In this document: positions 1 to 5,100 of the stretch, piece by piece
How positions within the stretch are numbered: the stretch's first letter is position 1
Layout: each line of letters begins with the position of its first letter
DNA from: Desulfuromonadaceae bacterium
GTDB lineage: Bacteria; Desulfobacterota; Desulfuromonadia; Desulfuromonadales; SZUA-540
Direction: 5' to 3'
Length of the DNA stretch: 5,205 bases
Assembly (NCBI GenBank): GCA_003250235.1
Contig: QKGY01000026.1
Coordinates: 1 to 5,205 of the forward strand
The notes under the pieces: generated by a model
Seen by the model: the letters and a program-made list of their open reading frames with translations, nothing else
Databases searched by the model: none
Told to the model about the DNA's origin: nothing
Position numbers and translations under genes: made by a program

Positions 1-81
1 AAAACCACGAGGAATCATGGGGACTCTTGCAGACAAGCGAGGGTCCTTTTCTCTTTAACCTCCGATGCGCAAGGAGATGCC

Positions 82-1530
82 GTGCTTCGTCGAACGAAAA
101 TCGTGGCCACCGTAGGCCCTGCATGTGACTCCGAAGAGATGCTTGCGGCCCTGATGGAAGCGGGTACGGACGTCTTTCGTCTGAACTTTTCGCATGGCGA
201 GTATCGGGACAAGTCTGAGGTCATTCGGCGAATCCGCAAAATATCCAAGCGGCGCAAAAGGGCCGTGGCCATCCTGGGGGATCTTCAGGGGCCGAAAATC
301 CGTGTCGGTCTCATAAAAGGGGGGGGCATGTCGCTGGTCAAGGGCAGAATGGTCACCCTGACGATCCGCGATATCGAGGGCAGCGAAGATCTGATACCGA
401 CCATTTACAAAGACCTGCCTGCGGATGTCTCGCCCGGAGACCGTATCCTGCTGGACGATGGGCTTTTGGAGTTGATTGTCGAAGAAACCGGTCCGACCGA
501 TGTGCGTTGCCGGGTTGAAGTCGGTGGAACGCTGAAGAGTCGAAAAGGCATCAATCTGCCGGGCGTACCTCTCTCAACGCCGGCTTTTACGGAGAAGGAC
601 AGGGAGGATCTGGAATTCTGCCTCCGCGAAGGGGTGGATTATGTGGCCTTGTCTTTTGTGCGCAAGGCCGCGGATCTGCTGGACCTTAAAAACCTCATGT
701 ACGCCAAAGGGTGTGAGGTTCCGGTCATTGCCAAGATTGAAAAACCGGAGGCCGTTGCGGATTTCGATGCCATTCTGGACGTAGCCGACGGAATCATGGT
801 GGCCCGGGGGGATCTGGGGGTGGAGATGAGCCCGGAAAAGGTCCCGCTGATTCAGAAGCGGATCATCCGCAAATGCAACAAGGCGGGGAAGCCGGTTATC
901 ACTGCCACCCAGATGCTGGAAAGCATGGTCAATAACCCCCGCCCTACCCGGGCGGAAACCTCGGACGTGGCCAACGCGATCCTGGACGGAACCGATGCCG
1001 TCATGCTCTCGGCGGAAACGGCGTCGGGACAATACCCGGTCCAGGCGGTCGCGCTGATGGTTCGGGTAGCTCAGGATGTGGAAGGCGACCCCTCGCTCAA
1101 GGACCAGGTATACCATCCCCTCGACGAGGTTCTGGGCTATCGGAGGTTGCCGGAGGCCATCGGCCAGGCTGCCTGCAGGGTGGCTGAAACAATCGGTGCG
1201 GGGGCCATCCTCGCCTTTACCCAGACGGGGAGCACGGCCGCTCTTGTCGCCAAATACAGACCGAACCTGCCCATCTATGCCGTGACGCCATCCCAGCAGG
1301 TACGGCGGCGATTGGCCCTGTATGCGGGCGTGCGGTCGATCCGCGTCGACATCGAAGGGGATACCGAGGCGCAGATCCGCTCCGTGGAGCAGGCGGTGCT
1401 GGCCTCCGGCGTTCTGCAGGTAGGGGACGTGGTCGTGATCACCATGGGCAGCCCGGTGTCCGCCCCCGGAACCACCAATCTGCTGAAGGTACACCGTCTT
1501 GGGACGGGAAAGTTTTACGAAGTGCACTGA
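82..1530 (+). CDS. pyk: pyruvate kinase
   Basis: Pyruvate kinase catalyses the last step of glycolysis in the cytoplasm: phosphoenolpyruvate + ADP to pyruvate + ATP. The 482-residue product has the normal length of a bacterial enzyme. Visible motifs: N-terminal RRTKIVATVGPA; FRLNFSHG (31-38); GDLQGPKIRVG (66-76); the inserted B domain (about 75-165); the active-site block VIAKIEKPEAV (215-225) with catalytic Lys218 and metal ligand Glu220; ARGDLGVEM (241-249) with metal ligand Asp244; TATQMLESM (274-282); and a C-terminal alpha/beta domain from about 345. No extra PEP-utiliser domain is appended. The GTG start is supported by AAGGAG at 71-76, five bases upstream, and by the family N-terminus; the frame stays open to the window's left edge but has no ATG, GTG or TTG there. 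Leu68, Gln69, Lys72 and Val75 match the potassium-independent subgroup. An eight-G run (319-326) lies in the gene. Confidence 0.97.
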   Translation: MLRRTKIVATVGPACDSEEMLAALMEAGTDVFRLNFSHGEYRDKSEVIRRIRKISKRRKRAVAILGDLQGPKIRVGLIKGGGMSLVKGRMVTLTIRDIEGSEDLIPTIYKDLPADVSPGDRILLDDGLLELIVEETGPTDVRCRVEVGGTLKSRKGINLPGVPLSTPAFTEKDREDLEFCLREGVDYVALSFVRKAADLLDLKNLMYAKGCEVPVIAKIEKPEAVADFDAILDVADGIMVARGDLGVEMSPEKVPLIQKRIIRKCNKAGKPVITATQMLESMVNNPRPTRAETSDVANAILDGTDAVMLSAETASGQYPVQAVALMVRVAQDVEGDPSLKDQVYHPLDEVLGYRRLPEAIGQAACRVAETIGAGAILAFTQTGSTAALVAKYRPNLPIYAVTPSQQVRRRLALYAGVRSIRVDIEGDTEAQIRSVEQAVLASGVLQVGDVVVITMGSPVSAPGTTNLLKVHRLGTGKFYEVH

Positions 1531-1555
1531 GTTTTACCCTGAAGCTCTCGTGCGC

Positions 1556-1585
1556 TTGACCACCTGACGGAGAATGTCCTATCCT
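1556..1585 (+). promoter_or_regulatory. putative sigma70-type promoter for queC
   Basis: TTGACC (1556-1561) and TATCCT (1580-1585) are separated by 18 bp, matching the -35 and -10 consensus at 5/6 and 4/6 positions. They lie in the 84-bp gap between pyk and queC, so queC-folE2 could be transcribed independently of pyk. No rho-independent terminator is evident after pyk, so read-through is also possible. The assignment rests on sequence match and position only. Confidence 0.45.
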
Positions 1586-1614
1586 GCCTTTTTATCATCA
1601 TTCCGAGGTTTCCC

Positions 1615-2304
1615 ATGACACGTAAAGCCGTCGTCCTCTATAGCGGAGGGCTCGATTCCACCACCTGTATGGCTATTGCCAAGTCCGAGGGATTTGTCCC
1701 TTATGCCATGAGTTTTTCCTACGGCCAGCGTCACAGTGTGGAGTTGACCAAAGCGCTGGCCAATGCCACGAAAGTGGGGGCTGCCGGGCATCACCTGGTG
1801 GAGTTTGATCTGCGCAAAATAGGCGGAAGTGCCCTGACCGCAGACATCGAGGTCCCCAAGGGCGGCGTGGATGAAAACGCCATTCCCGTCACCTACGTAC
1901 CGGCCCGCAATACGATTTTTCTCTCCTTCGCCCTGGGATGGGCCGAAGTGCTGGGAGCGTTCGATATCTTCATCGGCGTCAATGCCCTCGACTATTCGGG
2001 ATATCCCGATTGCCGACCCGAGTATATCGACGCGTTCGAAACCATGGCCAATCTGGCCACAAAAGCAGCGGTCGAAGGGAAGGGACGCTACCGGATCCAC
2101 AGCCCGCTCATTTCGCTGACCAAGGCGGAAATCATCCGCCGGGGAATGGCGCTGGGCGTGGACTATGCCCTGACCCATTCCTGCTACGATCCGACCCCCG
2201 AAGGGCTGTCCTGCGGCGTATGTGACTCGTGCCGACTGCGACTCAAGGGGTTTGCCGAGGCCGGAGTGAAGGATCCGGTCGCGTATGTGCCGAATGGAAA
2301 GTAA
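1615..2304 (+). CDS. queC: 7-cyano-7-deazaguanine (preQ0) synthase QueC
   Basis: QueC converts 7-carboxy-7-deazaguanine to 7-cyano-7-deazaguanine (preQ0) with ATP and ammonia, in the queuosine tRNA-modification pathway in the cytoplasm. The 229-residue product has the family's usual size. It begins with the PP-loop ATP-pyrophosphatase motif SGGLDSTT (10-17), followed by MSFSYGQRH (32-40), VPARNTIFLS (95-104) and GVNALDYSGYPDCRPEYI (121-138). The C-terminal zinc site is Cys190, Cys200, Cys203 and Cys206 (CGVCDSC core), so the known QueC elements are all present. The ATG is preceded by GAGG (1605-1608) at six bases, and the protein aligns from its first residues. folE2 follows after 48 bp. Neither queD nor queE is in the window, so the middle steps must be encoded elsewhere. 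No preQ1 riboswitch is recognisable in the leader. Confidence 0.97.
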   Translation: MTRKAVVLYSGGLDSTTCMAIAKSEGFVPYAMSFSYGQRHSVELTKALANATKVGAAGHHLVEFDLRKIGGSALTADIEVPKGGVDENAIPVTYVPARNTIFLSFALGWAEVLGAFDIFIGVNALDYSGYPDCRPEYIDAFETMANLATKAAVEGKGRYRIHSPLISLTKAEIIRRGMALGVDYALTHSCYDPTPEGLSCGVCDSCRLRLKGFAEAGVKDPVAYVPNGK

Positions 2305-2352
2305 GTTTCGGCCACCGTTAGGGACCGCAAACACAATTTTAAGGGAAAACAC

Positions 2353-3147
2353 ATGGCAACAATGCCCGATATGCAGAAAGCTCGGGACACCAGGAACATC
2401 CCCATCGACAAAGTCGGTGTGAAAGATATCCGCTATCCCATCGTGGTGCTGGACAAGAGCAAGGAGAGTCAGCACACCGTCGCGCGCATCAACATGTATG
2501 TGGATCTGCCCCATCATTTCAAGGGAACCCATATGAGCCGGTTCGTCGAGATCCTCAACCAGTATCGCGGCGAAATCAGCATCGACAGCGTCGACACGAT
2601 TCTTCAGGAAATGAAAGAGCGGCTGGAAGCTTCAAGCGCCCACATGGAGCTGGAGTTTCCCTATTTCATCGAAAAAGAGGCGCCCGCATCCAGAGCCAAA
2701 GGCTTGATGGAGTATCAGTGCCAGATGATCGGTACCCTGGGGAAGGAATCGGATTTTATCCTCGGCGCCACGGTACCGGTGACGTCCCTGTGCCCTTGCT
2801 CCAGGGAGATCAGCGCCCGCGGGGCCCACAACCAGAGAAGCGCCATTCATGTGCAGATCCGCTATCGGGGGCATATCTGGCTGGAAGATCTGATCGAATG
2901 GGTCGAGGCGTGCGGAAGCGCCCCGGTGTACGCGCTTCTCAAACGGGAAGACGAAAAGGCCGTCACCGAACAGGCCTACGATAACCCCATGTTTGTTGAG
3001 GATATTGTCAGGGCGGTTACGGAAAAACTCCGCTCTATTGATGATATCACCTGGTTCCGCGTGGAATGCGAAAACTTCGAATCCATACACAATCACTCGG
3101 CTTATGCGCTGGTCGAACATTCGCAGGCCAAAGGTTTTTGTGGATAA
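2353..3147 (+). CDS. folE2: GTP cyclohydrolase I type IB (FolE2)
   Basis: This cytoplasmic enzyme converts GTP to 7,8-dihydroneopterin triphosphate plus formate, the first committed step toward tetrahydrofolate and toward queuosine. The 264-residue product has the family length. Diagnostic stretches are DTRNIPIDKVGVKDIRYPI (12-30), FKGTHMSRFVEIL (56-68), SLCPCSREIS (145-154), GAHNQRS (157-163) and ECENFESIHNHSAY (238-251). Cys147, His159 and Glu201 fall at the positions I recall as metal ligands in the characterised Neisseria FolE2. The ATG has AGGGA (2342-2346) six bases upstream. Type IB enzymes tolerate metals other than zinc and in some bacteria are made under zinc starvation; I see no Zur-like palindrome here, so it may simply be the housekeeping enzyme. 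Adjacency to queC suggests it feeds deazapurine synthesis. The last codons and stop (TAA 3145-3147) overlap a DnaA box. Confidence 0.97.
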   Translation: MATMPDMQKARDTRNIPIDKVGVKDIRYPIVVLDKSKESQHTVARINMYVDLPHHFKGTHMSRFVEILNQYRGEISIDSVDTILQEMKERLEASSAHMELEFPYFIEKEAPASRAKGLMEYQCQMIGTLGKESDFILGATVPVTSLCPCSREISARGAHNQRSAIHVQIRYRGHIWLEDLIEWVEACGSAPVYALLKREDEKAVTEQAYDNPMFVEDIVRAVTEKLRSIDDITWFRVECENFESIHNHSAYALVEHSQAKGFCG

Positions 3148-3168
3148 GTCTGTGGAAAATGTGGATAA
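3139..3168 (-). promoter_or_regulatory. cluster of three DnaA boxes
   Basis: Read on the minus strand, 3168-3160 and 3147-3139 are perfect TTATCCACA DnaA boxes, and 3159-3151 is TTTTCCACA, a one-base variant that fits the relaxed consensus TTWTNCACA. All three have the same orientation; the first two in + order are separated by 3 bp and the last two abut. The first contains the folE2 stop codon and the others lie in the 58-bp gap before the next gene. Two perfect 9-mers within 30 bp are not expected by chance, since about 0.04 are expected per 5.2 kb counting both strands. What the cluster does (origin part, titration or reactivation site, or transcriptional control) cannot be decided from this window. 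No dnaA gene or clearly AT-rich unwinding region adjoins it. Confidence 0.8.
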
Positions 3169-3205
3169 ATGCCTGGGTAGTGCTTCGCGTAACCCCTCTT
3201 CCCGT

Positions 3206-3868
3206 ATGGGAAAGGTCTCCTTGGGGATCTTTGCCAAGGACCCCGTACCGGGGACGGTCAAAACCCGCCTGTGCCCCCCTCTGAGTATCCGTGAAGCGGC
3301 GGAACTCTATCGCATTTCCCTGGAAGAGACGATCGGAAACATGGCTGGGGCAGGGGTGGACCTGACCCTTTTCTATGCCGGGGGGGAGTCTTTTTTTCGC
3401 AACACCTTCCCGGGCATCGCTCGCGAACCCCAAAGGGGAGATTGTTTGGGGGAGCGCATGGAAAACGCCCTCGCCCTCCTGCTCAGCAAAGGGGCCCGTG
3501 CCGCGGCCTTGATCGGGTCGGACAGCCCGGATCTGCCGTTGTCTCTGGTATGCGAAGCTTTCGAATCGCTGGAAAAGGACGAAGTTGTCACAGTTCCGGC
3601 CGCCGACGGCGGTTATATCCTGATCGGTGAGTGTCGGCACGTGCCCGAACTTTTTCGCGACATGGTGTGGAGCACCGACAGGGTTCTTGCCGAAACACGT
3701 GCAAGGGCGCAAAGGTACGGTATTCGTTACTGGGAAGTCGGTCGCTGGGAGGATGTGGACGATCTGCGCGCCCTGCAGAGACTGGTGCAGCGATCCCCGC
3801 AATCGGTCACCGCTCAGTATGCGTCAAAATATCTGGGCCATTGCCTTGATTTATCCCTGGAAATTTAA
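3206..3868 (+). CDS. DUF2064/TIGR04282 family GT-A-like glycosyl/nucleotidyltransferase
   Basis: The predicted product is a soluble 220-residue protein of the DUF2064 group, which has a GT-A nucleotide-sugar/nucleotidyltransferase fold related to CofC and MobA. TIGR04282 members are often named arsenosugar-biosynthesis glycosyltransferases, but no arsenosugar partner gene (such as arsS) is visible here, so the substrate is unknown. Motifs: N-terminal FAKDPVPGTVKTRL (9-22), the nucleotide-binding signature; LIGSDSPDLP (102-111), the DxD-like metal region; PAADGGYILIG (131-141); WSTDRVLAETRARA (155-168); and WEDVDDLRAL (181-190). There is no signal peptide or membrane segment. I chose ATG 3206 because the family motif starts eight residues later. 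It has no convincing Shine-Dalgarno. An in-frame GTG at 3140 has AAAGG (3130-3134) five bases before it and would add 22 residues encoded mostly by the DnaA boxes. G7 (3380-3386) and T7 (3391-3397) runs lie inside the gene. Confidence 0.88.
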   Translation: MGKVSLGIFAKDPVPGTVKTRLCPPLSIREAAELYRISLEETIGNMAGAGVDLTLFYAGGESFFRNTFPGIAREPQRGDCLGERMENALALLLSKGARAAALIGSDSPDLPLSLVCEAFESLEKDEVVTVPAADGGYILIGECRHVPELFRDMVWSTDRVLAETRARAQRYGIRYWEVGRWEDVDDLRALQRLVQRSPQSVTAQYASKYLGHCLDLSLEI

Positions 3869-3905
3869 AACACCCTGTTTTTGCGTTATTTTGTGGTTAG
3901 TGCTG

Positions 3906-3934
3906 TTGACTTGCTCTCGTCGATGCAGGATAAT
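3906..3934 (+). promoter_or_regulatory. putative sigma70-type promoter of the tol operon
   Basis: TTGACT (3906-3911) and GATAAT (3929-3934) are separated by 17 bp; each matches its consensus hexamer at five of six positions with optimal spacing. The site lies in the 109-bp gap between the glycosyltransferase gene and tolQ, and the predicted transcript start would be around 3941. It is the best promoter match I found in the window. Confidence 0.65.
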
Positions 3935-3935
3935 T

Positions 3936-3963
3936 CACCCCTTGGAATTTTAAGCACCCCTTG
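3936..3963 (+). repeat. 9-bp direct repeat in the tolQ leader
   Basis: CACCCCTTG occurs at 3936-3944 and again at 3955-3963, 19 bp apart start to start. The first copy spans the predicted transcription start and the second abuts the Shine-Dalgarno. Two in-phase copies at this place could be an operator or a leader element, or simply coincidence. Confidence 0.5.
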
Positions 3964-3970
3964 AAGGAGG
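3964..3970 (+). promoter_or_regulatory. ribosome binding site deciding the tolQ start
   Basis: AAGGAGG (3964-3970) is the strongest Shine-Dalgarno in the window. It sits seven bases before TTG 3978, which opens MDLILGAGPVVKLVLFIL, a typical TolQ N-terminus. The other nearby TTG (3971), in the frame of the downstream TolQ body, touches the Shine-Dalgarno with no spacer and encodes an Arg/Gly/Thr-rich leader unlike TolQ. Initiation at 3978 is therefore strongly favoured. Confidence 0.8.
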
Positions 3971-3977
3971 TTGTCCC

Positions 3978-4630
3978 TTGGATCTCATACTGGGCGCCGG
4001 ACCGGTCGTCAAACTGGTCCTGTTTATTCTGGCCTATTTATCATCTTTTACAAGTTTCGTGAAATTCACCGGGCGACGCGTGACTCGGAGGGATTCCTGG
4101 AATTTTTCTGGGCCAAGAAGCGATTTGATGCCATCGGCCACGGACTGAAAGATTTTCGTCATTCCCCCCTGACCGTATTGTTTCGCGAAGGCTACCAGGA
4201 ACTTCTCAAAGACCAGCGTAAGCGCGAGGGTGACGAAGAACCGGCGTTGTCCGCGGATCTGGGTCGGGCGGACAGCGTCGCCAGGGCTTTGCGCCGGGCG
4301 ATGACCCAGGAAACGCACAGGCTGGAAAAATTCCTGACCTTTCTGGCGACAACGGGTTCTACGGCCCCATTTATCGGCCTGTTCGGGACGGTTTGGGGGA
4401 TCATGGATTCGTTTCGCGGAATCGGAAAAACCGGCAGCGCTTCTCTGGCTGTCGTTGCGCCGGGCATCTCCGAAGCTCTGGTGGCGACGGCAATCGGCCT
4501 GGTGGCAGCCATACCGGCTGTCGTCGGCTACAATCATTTCGTCAACAAGGTCAACGTCCTTACGGGCGAAATGGATAATTTCAGCCAGGAGTTCCTCAAT
4601 ATCGTCGAACGCATGGTGCGGAGAGGCTGA
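3978..4630 (+). CDS. tolQ: TolQ proton-channel subunit, disrupted by an apparent frameshift
   Basis: TolQ is the three-helix inner-membrane subunit of the TolQ-TolR proton-driven motor of the Tol-Pal system, which maintains the outer membrane during division. As given the gene does not read through. From TTG 3978 the frame gives a TolQ N-terminus (MDLILGAGPVVKLVLFIL), then leaves the family pattern and stops at TGA 4146-4148. The family sequence resumes in the -1 frame at about 4040 (IIFYKFREI) and continues to TGA 4628-4630. In the body, TTGSTAPFIGLFGTVWGIM (about 4350-4406, second helix) and APGISEALVATAIGLVAA (about 4457-4510, third helix) are fully conserved. E. coli-type TolQ has 18 residues between the first-helix VKL and the basic KFR/RTR; here only 35 nt remain instead of 54, implying a loss of about 19 nt. 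This could be a real mutation, strain heterogeneity or an assembly error. ExbB is the alternative family name, but the TolR and TolA-like neighbours favour TolQ. Confidence 0.85.
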
Positions 4631-4632
4631 TC

Positions 4633-5055
4633 ATGGAAGTCGGTCGCCGCGATGGCGGAGGGCGCAAATCCCTTTCCCAGATCAATGTCACCCCCTTTGT
4701 GGACGTCATGCTGGTTCTGCTCATCATTTTCATGGTGACGGCACCGATGATGGAGCAGGGTATTGATGTCAACCTGCCGGAGGTGGCGGAAGCCCCGTCG
4801 CTCGATGCCGTCAAAGAACCTCTGATTGTCTCGGTCGGCAAGGACGGCAGTATTTCCATAGGCCGAACCAAAGTGGACAGTGCCGCCAAACTGGCTCCCG
4901 TATTACAGCAGGCGCTCAAAACGAGGGAGGAAAAAGAGGTTTTTCTGGAGGCTGACCGGGACGTTCCCTATGGGAAGGTGGTCCAGGTCATGGCAGCCAT
5001 CCGCAAGGCGGGCGTGAGCAAGCTGGGGATGGTTTCCCAGCCTCCCGAGCACTAA
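4633..5055 (+). CDS. tolR: TolR, ExbD/TolR-family inner-membrane protein
   Basis: TolR pairs with TolQ to convert the proton gradient into movement of TolA, and its periplasmic domain contacts the cell wall. The 140-residue product has the expected architecture: a short cytoplasmic N-terminus, one membrane helix FVDVMLVLLIIFMVTAPM (22-39), and a periplasmic alpha/beta domain (about 60-135). The proton-carrying aspartate is Asp24 in the conserved INVTPFVDVML motif. The region after the helix, IDVNLPEVAEAP (44-55), and the C-terminus KLGMVSQPPE (130-139) look TolR-like rather than ExbD-like. The ATG lies 2 bp after the tolQ stop and is preceded by GGAGAGG (4620-4626) at six bases, so it is in an operon and probably translationally coupled to tolQ. 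Unlike tolQ, its frame is intact, which argues against a long-decayed locus. Confidence 0.95.
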   Translation: MEVGRRDGGGRKSLSQINVTPFVDVMLVLLIIFMVTAPMMEQGIDVNLPEVAEAPSLDAVKEPLIVSVGKDGSISIGRTKVDSAAKLAPVLQQALKTREEKEVFLEADRDVPYGKVVQVMAAIRKAGVSKLGMVSQPPEH

Positions 5056-5100
5056 AGAGATTTTTCCCTTTATCGGGAAGGGTCTGACGGATCCCTTGAA

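Noticed and set aside
2..58. Possible tail of an upstream gene ending at TAA 56-58
   Set aside because: Only 18 residues (KPRGIMGTLADKRGSFSL) are available, all three forward frames are open at the left edge, and nothing identifies the product.
574..1527. 317-codon open frame on the minus strand opposite pyk
   Set aside because: It is His/Arg/Gly-rich, has no recognisable domain and lies entirely opposite a fully conserved pyruvate kinase. Long antisense frames are common in GC-rich coding DNA.
1531..1614. preQ1 riboswitch before queC
   Set aside because: I could not find the conserved pseudoknot elements of the preQ1 class I aptamer. The leader is short and shows only a promoter-like pair and a GAGG ribosome site.
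1579..2532. 317-codon open frame on the minus strand opposite queC and the start of folE2
   Set aside because: It spans two well-supported genes and their gap, has no recognisable family features and no supporting start context.
2993..3205. 71-residue N-terminal extension of the glycosyltransferase from ATG 2993
   Set aside because: It overlaps more than 150 bp of conserved folE2 coding sequence out of frame, and the family motif begins only after ATG 3206.
2632..3802. Minus-strand frames opposite folE2 and the glycosyltransferase (2632-3261 and 3047-3802)
   Set aside because: Their translations look like shadows of the + strand genes, with no domain or membrane pattern.
3867..3881. Terminator after the glycosyltransferase (AAAACA-CCC-TGTTTT)
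   Set aside because: The stem is 6 bp, nearly all A-T, with a 3-nt loop and no proper downstream T run, too weak to call.
3892..3900. Further DnaA-like site TGTGGTTAG before the tol promoter
   Set aside because: It has two mismatches to the consensus and stands alone, so it is within chance expectation.
3971..3977. TTG 3971 as the tolQ start, which would give one uninterrupted frame to 4630
   Set aside because: The TTG abuts the Shine-Dalgarno without a spacer and the encoded leader (MSLGSHTGRRTGRQTG) is polar and unlike TolQ. The frame from TTG 3978 gives a proper TolQ N-terminus.
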